Below are positions 1-5,629 of a stretch of DNA of 6,663 nt, piece by piece. Position numbers and translations under genes: made by a program. Positions within the stretch are counted from its first letter, which is position 1. Each line of letters starts with the position of its first letter. Under the pieces are notes generated by a model that made no database searches, was not told the origin of the DNA, and saw only the letters and a list, made by a program, of their open reading frames with translations. The stretch comes from Flavobacteriales bacterium UBA5869 (lineage in GTDB: Bacteria; Bacteroidota; Bacteroidia; Flavobacteriales_D; Crocinitomicaceae): positions 1-6,663 of the forward strand of contig DJFP01000015.1 of NCBI GenBank assembly GCA_002432565.1, read 5' to 3'.

Positions 1-450
1 ACTCCTGGTAAATTGAAGTACAGAAATGTAACGGAAGAAGAAAACATCGGTCGTTTGAACTACCGTAAAGATGATTACATTGATTATTTGGACGGTGATA
101 TCGAAAGCTCTATTTACTACGATAACGATGATCGTAAAAACGGTATCAACGAAGCAACTCGTGATCCGCACCTGATCATGTACCAAAATGAATACGAGAC
201 TTACGATTTGAACGGTACTCCGATCAAACCTGAAGACAGAACATCCTGGCCGACAACTTTGATCTCTGATAAATCAAGAGTTTACAAAGGAGGTTCATGG
301 AGAGATCGCGCTTACTGGTTGAATGCCGGATCAAGAAGATTCCTGGATGAAGCACAATCAACTTGTACAATCGGATTCCGTTGTGCGATGGATCGTGTAG
401 GAAGCCCTGTTGGACACAACTATGGTAAAAAGAAACAAAAGAAAAAATAA
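1..450 (+). CDS. gldJ: GldJ gliding motility lipoprotein, C-terminal part (5' end outside window)
   Basis: The frame is open from base 1 (T-P-G-K-L-K...) to TAA at 448-450, giving 149 residues; the true start lies upstream, so the TTG at 13 is not a start. The tail of a formylglycine-generating-enzyme/sulfatase-modifying-factor fold is visible: VYKGGSW (residues 94-100 of this fragment) and IGFRCAMD (124-131), with the RVGSP segment typical of GldJ just after. Active FGE enzymes carry two cysteines shortly after the GGS motif; here that stretch is WRDRAYWLNAGSRR, so the fold is non-catalytic, as is known for GldJ and GldK. GldJ is an outer-membrane lipoprotein needed for gliding and for the type IX secretion system, in part by stabilising GldK. 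The last residues are strongly basic (GKKKQKKK). The lipoprotein signal is not in the window. The main alternative is the paralogue GldK, but the C-terminal sequence and the murF neighbour fit GldJ better. Confidence 0.9.
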   Translation, partial: TPGKLKYRNVTEEENIGRLNYRKDDYIDYLDGDIESSIYYDNDDRKNGINEATRDPHLIMYQNEYETYDLNGTPIKPEDRTSWPTTLISDKSRVYKGGSWRDRAYWLNAGSRRFLDEAQSTCTIGFRCAMDRVGSPVGHNYGKKKQKKK

Positions 451-468
451 TCTTTAATCTTAAATAGA

Positions 469-508
469 AACCCTGACTCCGTCATCTGATGGACGTCAGG
501 GTTTTTTT
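469..508 (+). terminator. Intrinsic terminator after gldJ
   Basis: A perfect 9-bp stem, AACCCTGAC (469-477) with GTCAGGGTT (495-503), overlaps a run of seven T (502-508). The 17-nt interior can form a further short bulged stem (GTC..ATC with GAT..GAC). It lies 18 nt after the gldJ stop. It is unusual in ending one base before the murF ATG at 509, so it either separates gldJ from murF or acts as a partial attenuator between them. Confidence 0.85.
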
Positions 509-1801
509 ATGATACAAATGGAAGCATTATATAATTTATTTCAATCCGGTACCGATGTAGAAACCGACACACGAAAAATTCAAAAGGGTTCTTTGTTCTT
601 TTGTTTGAAAGGAGCCAATTTTGACGGAAACACCTTTGCTGAAGAAGCCATCAGGCTTGGAGCTATTGCTGCAGTAATTGATAATCCGGACTATCATATT
701 GATGGAAAAACAATTTTAGTAGATGACGTTCTTTTGGCTCTTCAGGACTTAGCAAGGTATCACCGAAAACAATTCCATATCCCGGTTATCGGAATTACGG
801 GAAGCAACGGAAAAACAACTTCGAAAGAGCTTATTTCAGCTGTATTAGCCACTCAATACCGTGTTCATTTCACGCAAGGAAACTTCAACAACCACATTGG
901 TGTTCCCCTGACACTTTTACAAATGAATGAAACACATGAAATTGCTGTTATTGAAATGGGGGCAAATAAACCCGGAGACATCAAAGAGCTGGCTGAAATC
1001 GCTTTGCCAACTCACGGTATTATCACAAATATTGGCAGAGCCCACCTGGAAGGATTCAAATCACTGGAAGGTGTGATTAAAACCAAAACCGAGCTCTTCG
1101 ATTTCCTGGCGCACGAAAACGGCCATATCTTTGCCAACAAACAGGACGAAACGATTACGGGTAAACTGCCTGCATCCGCACAGAAGCATTTTTACAATGA
1201 CGATTCGGAACTTGGAGGATCCCTGTTGAAACTGAATCCCCTGGTTGAAATGGAATGGTTTGAACCGAATTACAAAAGTCCGGCTATTCAAACAAACCTG
1301 GTAGGAGAATACAATTTCATCAATTTCCTGGCGGCAATACGCATTGGAAGATTCTTCGGAATAAGCCCCGAGAATTGCAACAAAGCTATTTCAGCGTACG
1401 AACCTAACAACAATCGCTCCCAGGTTACTAAAACGGAAAAGAACACACTGATCGTTGACTGCTACAATGCCAATCCGACAAGTATGCGCTCTGCCCTATC
1501 CAGTTTTGCAAAAATCGATAATCATGCAAAGATTTTTATCCTGGGAGATATGCGCGAAATGGGCGATGACGCTCCGATGGTACATGAAGAAGTCATTCAG
1601 CAGACTATCGACTTGCGCCTAAGCGGATTTTTTATCGGGGAGGAGTTTTTGAAATTCAAGGGAATGCATCCGAATGCGATTTTCTTGAAATCGACGGAAC
1701 CGCTGATCGAGCATTTTACACAGAATCCGCCAGCAGACTTGTTGATCCTGTTGAAAGGTTCAAGGGGAATTTCGTTGGAAAAGGTGATTCCATATTTATA
1801 A
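509..1801 (+). CDS. murF: MurF, UDP-N-acetylmuramoyl-tripeptide--D-alanyl-D-alanine ligase
   Basis: This cytoplasmic ligase joins D-Ala-D-Ala to the UDP-MurNAc-tripeptide using ATP, the last cytoplasmic step of the peptidoglycan stem peptide. All Mur-ligase landmarks are present in order: the N-terminal DTRKIQKGSLFFCLKG segment (19-35) that handles the UDP part, the ATP P-loop GITGSNGKTT (95-104), GNFNNHIGVPLTLL (124-137), IEMGANKPGDI (148-158), NIGRAHLEGF (174-183), the central-domain helix KTKTELFDFL (191-200), YNANPTSM (319-326), LGDMREMG (345-352) and the C-terminal LLKGSRG (414-420). At 430 residues it is full length. The ATG at 509 is the longest start; an in-frame ATG at 518 (MEALYNLF) is equally plausible because family members begin close to this motif. 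No Shine-Dalgarno sequence is seen, since the upstream bases are the gldJ terminator. No TAnnTTTG promoter is evident in the gap, so expression may depend on readthrough or on a promoter inside gldJ. Confidence 0.96.
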   Translation: MIQMEALYNLFQSGTDVETDTRKIQKGSLFFCLKGANFDGNTFAEEAIRLGAIAAVIDNPDYHIDGKTILVDDVLLALQDLARYHRKQFHIPVIGITGSNGKTTSKELISAVLATQYRVHFTQGNFNNHIGVPLTLLQMNETHEIAVIEMGANKPGDIKELAEIALPTHGIITNIGRAHLEGFKSLEGVIKTKTELFDFLAHENGHIFANKQDETITGKLPASAQKHFYNDDSELGGSLLKLNPLVEMEWFEPNYKSPAIQTNLVGEYNFINFLAAIRIGRFFGISPENCNKAISAYEPNNNRSQVTKTEKNTLIVDCYNANPTSMRSALSSFAKIDNHAKIFILGDMREMGDDAPMVHEEVIQQTIDLRLSGFFIGEEFLKFKGMHPNAIFLKSTEPLIEHFTQNPPADLLILLKGSRGISLEKVIPYL

Positions 1802-1806
1802 TAAAC

Positions 1807-1838
1807 CAGTAGGGACGCGAAGCATCGTGTCCCTACTG
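1807..1838. repeat. Palindromic hairpin element after murF (REP-like)
   Basis: The arms at 1807-1820 and 1825-1838 pair over 14 bp with a single G-U wobble (1817/1828) around the 4-nt loop AGCA. The outer 10 bp, CAGTAGGGAC with GTCCCTACTG, are perfect. The element starts 5 nt after the murF stop. Neither strand has a T-run directly after the stem, so it is not a standard intrinsic terminator. Its form, a compact GC-rich palindrome in a gap between genes, is that of a dispersed intergenic repeat, but copy number cannot be seen from this window. It could also stabilise the murF mRNA 3' end. Confidence 0.6.
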
Positions 1839-1848
1839 ACGAAAATTG

Positions 1849-1894
1849 ATAAAAACAGTAAGGGCGGAAAATTTTCCGCCCTTACTGTTTTTAT
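1849..1894. terminator. Bidirectional terminator between convergent murF and acyl-CoA dehydrogenase genes
   Basis: Positions 1849-1894 form a perfect 46-bp inverted repeat (23 bp per arm, no mismatch). The GC-rich core GTAAGGGCGG is flanked by A-runs on the left and T-runs on the right, so transcripts from either side would form a stable hairpin followed by U residues. It lies 47 nt after the murF stop and 16 nt beyond the stop of the minus-strand dehydrogenase, the expected place for a shared terminator. In RNA the centre (AAAATTTT) would provide the loop. Confidence 0.85.
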
Positions 1895-1910
1895 GTCTTA
1901 TAACCGATGA

Positions 1911-3053
1911 TTAATCCGCCAAAATATTTCTTGAAATAACGATCTTCTGTACTTCGGAAGTTCCTTCGTAAATCTGAGTAATCTTCGCATCACGCATCAA
2001 ACGTTCAACGTGATACTCTTTTACGTATCCGTAACCTCCGTGAATCTGAACAGCCTCAACTGTTTGCTCCATTGCTACTTTGGAAGCGTATAACTTCGCC
2101 ATAGCAGAAGACTGATCAAAGTTTCTTCCTGCATCCTTGTCGGCTGCGGCACGGTAAACCAATAAACGAGCTGCTTCAATTTCCGTAGCCATATCTGCAA
2201 TCTTAAATGCAATTGCCTGGTGTTTGTAAATTTCTTTTCCGAATGCCTTACGCTCTTTCGAATATGCTGCTGCCAATTCAAAAGCTCCCGCAGCAATTCC
2301 CAAAGCCTGGGCAGCAATCCCGATACGACCTCCGGATAGTGTTTTCATAGCGAACTTGAATCCAAATCCGTCTTCACCGATGCGGTTCGCTTTCGGAACT
2401 TTAACATCATTGAATAGCAACGTATGCGTATCACTTCCGCGGATTCCCAATTTATCTTCCTTAGCTCCAACGATGAATCCTTCCATTCCTCTTTCGACGA
2501 TCAGAGCGTTGATTCCTCTGTGGCCCAATTCAGGATTTGTTTGAGCAATAACGATATAAGTAGATGCGGTAGAACCATTTGTAATCCAGTTCTTCGTTCC
2601 GTTTAACAGGTAGTAATCTCCCATATCAACCGCTGTTGTACGCTGAGACGTTGCATCAGAACCTGCTTCAGGCTCAGACAGACAGAATGCTCCGATCTTC
2701 TCACCTTTAGCAAGAGGAACCAGGAATTTTTGCTTTTGCTCTTCATTACCGAACTTTTCCAATCCCCAGCATACCAAAGAATTGTTTACCGACATACAAA
2801 CAGAAGTGGATGCATCTACCTTCGAAATTTCTTCCATCGCTAATACATAGGACATAGTGTCCATACCTCCACCTCCATATTTCGGATCAACCATCATTCC
2901 TAAGAATCCAAGTTCACCCAATTGTTTCATTTCTTCAACAGGAAATTTTTGATCTCTGTCTCGATCTATAACCCCAGGTTTTAATACGTTTTGAGCGAAA
3001 TCACGCGCAGCTTCTTTTACTGCTTTTTGTTCTTCTGTCAATTCGAAATTCAT
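1911..3053 (-). CDS. Acyl-CoA dehydrogenase, short/branched-chain (SCAD-like)
   Basis: This FAD flavoprotein introduces the alpha,beta double bond into acyl-CoA and passes electrons to electron-transfer flavoprotein. It has 380 residues, the usual family length, with all three domains: an N-terminal helical domain from FELTEEQKAVKEAARDFA, the middle beta domain with signature GAFCLSEPEAGSDA (121-134) and the flavin-contacting WITNG (156-160), and the C-terminal helical domain with RKAFGKEIYKHQAI (268-281) and QIHGGYGYVKEYHVERLMRDAKI (336-358). The presumed catalytic base is E363 in IYEGTSEVQ, the position used by short-chain, medium-chain and butyryl-CoA dehydrogenases rather than the isovaleryl/long-chain position. 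Chain-length preference cannot be fixed from this. The ATG (complement 3051-3053) gives the standard MNFELTEEQ start. No ETF or other beta-oxidation gene is in the window; the gene is convergent with murF and divergent from anmK. Confidence 0.94.
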   Translation of the reverse strand: MNFELTEEQKAVKEAARDFAQNVLKPGVIDRDRDQKFPVEEMKQLGELGFLGMMVDPKYGGGGMDTMSYVLAMEEISKVDASTSVCMSVNNSLVCWGLEKFGNEEQKQKFLVPLAKGEKIGAFCLSEPEAGSDATSQRTTAVDMGDYYLLNGTKNWITNGSTASTYIVIAQTNPELGHRGINALIVERGMEGFIVGAKEDKLGIRGSDTHTLLFNDVKVPKANRIGEDGFGFKFAMKTLSGGRIGIAAQALGIAAGAFELAAAYSKERKAFGKEIYKHQAIAFKIADMATEIEAARLLVYRAAADKDAGRNFDQSSAMAKLYASKVAMEQTVEAVQIHGGYGYVKEYHVERLMRDAKITQIYEGTSEVQKIVISRNILAD

Positions 3054-3071
3054 CTGTATCGCAGTTTATTT

Positions 3072-3079
3072 TATATTTG
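3072..3079 (+). promoter_or_regulatory. Candidate -7 element of the anmK promoter (TATATTTG)
   Basis: TATATTTG matches the Bacteroidota sigma -7 consensus TAnnTTTG and lies 44 bp before the anmK ATG, leaving a leader of roughly 35-40 nt. I see no good TTTG at the expected -33 spacing, so the call rests on the -7 box and its position in a 70-bp divergent gap. Confidence 0.5.
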
Positions 3080-3088
3080 TTCAGGAGA

Positions 3089-3096
3089 CAAATGTA
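3089..3096 (-). promoter_or_regulatory. Candidate -7 element of the acyl-CoA dehydrogenase promoter (TACATTTG)
   Basis: Read on the minus strand the sequence is TACATTTG, a full match to TAnnTTTG, 35 bp upstream of the dehydrogenase ATG. It is the mirror image of the anmK -7 box across a 7-nt spacer, so the two RNA polymerase footprints would overlap. No clear -33 TTTG is found on this strand either. Confidence 0.45.
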
Positions 3097-3123
3097 CCGA
3101 TAAAAACTTAATTTTCGTCTTTT

Positions 3124-4194
3124 ATGAATTCATTCAAAATAATCGGCTTAATGTCAGGTACTTCACTGGATGGAGTTGATGTTACTTATGCAACATATTC
3201 GAAGGTTTCTGAAAAGAATTGGGAGTTTACTATTCATGCGTCTCACACTTTCCAATTTTCAGAAATCCTGCTCTCAAGCCTGCATGAAGCCAGCAAATTA
3301 TCCGGTTCACAATTAATGACCCTGGACCACGACCTGGGAATTTTCTTTTCCTCATGCATTAACCAGTTTATCGTGGAAAACGGATTAAAAAATGATGAAA
3401 TCGATGCTGTTGCATCGCATGGACAAACCATTTTCCATCAACCGGCAAGAGGTTTTACCACACAAATCGGGAATCCTGCAGTTATAGCCGTAAAAACAGG
3501 TCTCCGAACTATCGGGGATTTCCGCACCAAAGATGTACTTTATGGGGGCCAGGGAGCTCCATTAGTCCCTATCGGGGATCAGTATTTATTCGGAGCAAGA
3601 GCAGACGGATTTATCAACATCGGTGGTTTTGCCAATATCAGCTTCGAAGAAAAAGGAATTTTACAGGCTTACGATATTTGCCCGGCGAATCTTCCTATGA
3701 ACAAACTGGCTCGTTCAAGGAACCTGGAGTACGACAAAAACGGGGATTTGGCACGAGCCGGTGAATTGAACTATTTCCTGCTTGACCTATTGAACAGCCT
3801 GGATTATTACAAGGAATCAGGCCCGAAATCATTGGGAACAGAATGGCTGGAACAGTACTTCTACCCGCTTCTGAAGTTTGACAAGGACATTGAAAACAAC
3901 CTGGCAACCGTTGTTGAACATATCGCCATCCAAATCGGTGAGATCTGCACCCAAAAAGAGCTGAAACGCATCATGATAACAGGAGGTGGTGCAAAGAATA
4001 CCTTTTTAATCGAACGCCTGAAACGCTATTACACCGGTGAAATCATCCCGGTCGACAGCGAACTGATTGATTACAAGGAAGCTCTGATTTTCGGATTGCT
4101 GGGTGCATTGAACCTAAACAATGAACCGAACTGTATTTCCAGCGTTACGGGAGCGTCCAAAAACGTCATAGGCGGAGTTCATCATATGCCTTAG
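3124..4194 (+). CDS. anmK: AnmK, 1,6-anhydro-N-acetylmuramic acid kinase
   Basis: This kinase cleaves the 1,6-anhydro ring of anhydro-MurNAc and phosphorylates it to MurNAc-6-phosphate in cell-wall recycling; MurQ normally acts next but is not in the window. Family motifs in order: GLMSGTSLDGVD (8-19, ATP phosphate loop), SHGQTIFH (98-105), GDFRTKDVLYGGQGAPLVP (131-149), where D132 matches the catalytic aspartate, NIGGFANIS (165-173), ITGGGAKN (285-292) and the C-terminal EALIFGLLG (319-327). At 356 residues it is close to the 360-370 of proteobacterial enzymes. The segment DICPANLPMN (184-193) replaces the usual DTGPGN form but keeps the aspartate and asparagine. The first ATG of the frame (MNSFKIIGLMSGTS) fits the family N-terminus. 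No strong terminator follows it. Confidence 0.95.
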   Translation: MNSFKIIGLMSGTSLDGVDVTYATYSKVSEKNWEFTIHASHTFQFSEILLSSLHEASKLSGSQLMTLDHDLGIFFSSCINQFIVENGLKNDEIDAVASHGQTIFHQPARGFTTQIGNPAVIAVKTGLRTIGDFRTKDVLYGGQGAPLVPIGDQYLFGARADGFINIGGFANISFEEKGILQAYDICPANLPMNKLARSRNLEYDKNGDLARAGELNYFLLDLLNSLDYYKESGPKSLGTEWLEQYFYPLLKFDKDIENNLATVVEHIAIQIGEICTQKELKRIMITGGGAKNTFLIERLKRYYTGEIIPVDSELIDYKEALIFGLLGALNLNNEPNCISSVTGASKNVIGGVHHMP

Positions 4195-4252
4195 GATTCC
4201 TATGGTTTGCAAAGTTTACCCGAGAATTCACCGCCAAAAGATCAATAATTCC

Positions 4253-4260
4253 TACTTTTG
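4253..4260 (+). promoter_or_regulatory. Candidate -7 element for the 4298 dehydrogenase (TACTTTTG)
   Basis: TACTTTTG matches TAnnTTTG and ends 37 bp before the ATG at 4298, giving an expected leader of about 30 nt. The -33 region is poor: no TTTG at about 19 bp spacing. The match lies within a 103-bp non-coding gap, which favours a real promoter and independent transcription from anmK. Confidence 0.45.
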
Positions 4261-4271
4261 TGCCTCAATAT

Positions 4272-4284
4272 TTGAATAGTTCAA
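4272..4284. repeat. Short inverted repeat TTGAA-TAG-TTCAA in the dehydrogenase leader
   Basis: Two 5-bp arms (4272-4276 and 4280-4284) flank TAG, within the likely 5' leader of the gene at 4298 and 13 bp before its ATG. The right half, AGTTCAA (4278-4284), recurs before nhaA. It is short enough to be chance; it could be an operator or a weak mRNA hairpin. Confidence 0.3.
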
Positions 4285-4297
4285 CGAATAGGTTAAT

Positions 4298-5527
4298 ATG
4301 AAAGATTTACTTCACAAGTTTGAAAATAAGCGCCCGGAAATCGTTTTCGAGTGGAAAGATGCTGAAACTGAAGCAGAAGGATGGGTAGTCATCAACTCTC
4401 TGCGCGGTGGAGCTGCCGGTGGTGGTACCCGAATGCGTGTAGGTTTGGACAAACGTGAAGTAGAAAGCCTTGCAAAAACGATGGAAGTAAAATTCACCGT
4501 AGCAGGACCTCCGATCGGCGGGGCGAAATCAGGAATTAACTTTGATCCGAAAGACCCGCGCAAAGAAGGCGTCTTAAGACGCTGGTATGCTGCCGTTACT
4601 CCGCTTTTGAAACATTATTACGGAACCGGAGGCGACTTAAATGTGGATGAAATCCATGAAGTAATTCCGATTACTGAGGATTGTGGAATCTGGCATCCGC
4701 AGGAAGGTGTTTTTAACGGACACTTCCAGCCGAGAGAAGCTCAAAAAATCAACCGCATCGGTCAGTTGAGACAAGGTGTTTTAAAAGTTATCGAAGACAA
4801 ACAATACAGCCCGAGCGTAGAAAAGAAATATGTTGTAGCAGACATGATCACCGGGTATGGAGTTGCCCAGTCAGTTGCTCATTATTACGATATTTGGGGC
4901 GGCGATCTGAAAGATAAAAAAGTGATCGTTCAGGGCTGGGGAAATGTTGCTTCGGCAGGAGCGTATTACCTGGCACAGTCCGGAGCAAAAATCGTTGGGA
5001 TCATTGACCGTGTTGGTGGTTTGATCAACGAAAACGGGTTCACTTTCGAAGAGATCAAAAATTTATTCCTGACTAAAAAAGGGAACGAGATCGTACACCC
5101 GGAGCTGAAATCATTCGACGAGATCAATGCTAAAATCTGGGATATCCGGGCAGATGTATTTATCCCATGTGCTGCATCGCGTTTAATTACACAAGAGCAG
5201 GTAGAACGCATGATCAAATCCGGGGTACAGGTGATTGCTGCCGGAGCGAATGTTCCGTTCGCAGATAAAGAGATTTTCTTCGGACCAATTGCTGATTACG
5301 CTGACAATCACATTTCTGTGATCCCTGACTTCATTTCAAACTGCGGGATGGCGCGTGTATTTGCCTATTTAATGAGTAATGACCTGAAAGAATTAACGGA
5401 CCACGGAATTTTCGAGGATACCAGTAATATCATTGGGGATGCATTAAAAAAAGCACATGCCTCCAATCCTTCTAAAACAGGAATTGCAAAATCAGCTTTC
5501 GAAATCGCATTAAACCAGTTGGTGTAA
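4298..5527 (+). CDS. Glu/Leu/Phe/Val dehydrogenase family protein (NAD(P)-dependent amino-acid dehydrogenase)
   Basis: The family performs reversible oxidative deamination of an amino acid to its 2-oxo acid with NAD(P)+. In the 409 residues I see the substrate domain with RGGAAGGGTRMR (36-47), candidate catalytic lysines K65 (MEVKF) and K77 (PIGGAKSGI, 72-80), and GGDLNVDE (111-118), where D113 matches the catalytic aspartate. The Rossmann domain carries VQGWGNVASAGAYYL (211-225) and the acidic IIDR (235-238) at the end of beta-2, which would suit NAD. PCAASRLIT (290-298), VIAAGANVP (312-320) and IPDFISNCGM (342-351) follow as in the family. The loop before GGTR lacks the lysine that binds the glutamate side chain in true glutamate dehydrogenases and reads GGTRM as in leucine/phenylalanine dehydrogenases, so the substrate is left open. 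Start: first ATG, MKDLLHKFENKRPEIVFEW. nhaA follows 102 bp downstream on the same strand. Confidence 0.9.
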   Translation: MKDLLHKFENKRPEIVFEWKDAETEAEGWVVINSLRGGAAGGGTRMRVGLDKREVESLAKTMEVKFTVAGPPIGGAKSGINFDPKDPRKEGVLRRWYAAVTPLLKHYYGTGGDLNVDEIHEVIPITEDCGIWHPQEGVFNGHFQPREAQKINRIGQLRQGVLKVIEDKQYSPSVEKKYVVADMITGYGVAQSVAHYYDIWGGDLKDKKVIVQGWGNVASAGAYYLAQSGAKIVGIIDRVGGLINENGFTFEEIKNLFLTKKGNEIVHPELKSFDEINAKIWDIRADVFIPCAASRLITQEQVERMIKSGVQVIAAGANVPFADKEIFFGPIADYADNHISVIPDFISNCGMARVFAYLMSNDLKELTDHGIFEDTSNIIGDALKKAHASNPSKTGIAKSAFEIALNQLV

Positions 5528-5552
5528 ACCAACTCATTGTTCAGGTGCTAAA

Positions 5553-5572
5553 ATTCCGATAACCATCGGAAT
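5553..5572. repeat. 8-bp hairpin downstream of the dehydrogenase gene
   Basis: ATTCCGAT (5553-5560) and ATCGGAAT (5565-5572) form a perfect 8-bp stem around the loop AACC, 25 nt after the stop at 5527. It is followed by GAAAAG, not by T, so it does not look like a strong intrinsic terminator for the plus strand. It may stabilise the 3' end or belong to the nhaA leader. Confidence 0.45.
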
Positions 5573-5573
5573 G

Positions 5574-5617
5574 AAAAGTTCAAATACGATTTTTGAACTG
5601 ATAACGCTTGAACTTTT
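5574..5617 (+). promoter_or_regulatory. Leader upstream of nhaA with two competing stems
   Basis: The left arm AAAAGTTCAA (5574-5583) pairs perfectly with the distal TTGAACTTTT (5608-5617, 10 bp). Its 3' part AGTTCAAA (5577-5584) can instead pair with the nearer TTTGAACT (5592-5599, 8 bp). The two pairings exclude each other. The region ends 12 nt before the nhaA ATG. The same 7-mers could alternatively be binding half-sites in DNA: TTGAACT occurs at 5593 and 5608, 15 bp apart. No full TAnnTTTG box is present; GATTTTTG (5588-5595) and AACTTTTG (5611-5618) are one-mismatch candidates. A regulatory role is inferred. Confidence 0.4.
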
Positions 5618-5629
5618 GGACTCTTGATC

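Noticed and set aside
1..450. Active formylglycine-generating enzyme
   Set aside because: The fold matches, but the two catalytic cysteines after the GGS motif are absent and the C-terminal sequence is that of GldJ, a structural motility protein.
1061..1291. Minus-strand open frame inside murF
   Set aside because: The overlapping murF frame has unbroken Mur-ligase motifs; the antisense translation has no family features and no promoter.
2075..2606. Several short frames overlapping the acyl-CoA dehydrogenase in other phases
   Set aside because: All lie inside a gene with complete family signatures, and their translations are low-complexity or featureless.
3695..3907. Cysteine-containing minus-strand frame inside anmK (CFQCPCQ)
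   Set aside because: It suggested a small metal-binding protein, but it is fully antisense to a conserved part of anmK and has no start context of its own.
4189..4205. Imperfect palindrome CCTTAGGATTCCTATGG over the anmK stop codon as a terminator
   Set aside because: The stem is only 4 + 2 bp with one mismatch and a 3-nt loop, and it is followed by TTTGCAAAG rather than a T-run. Too weak to call.
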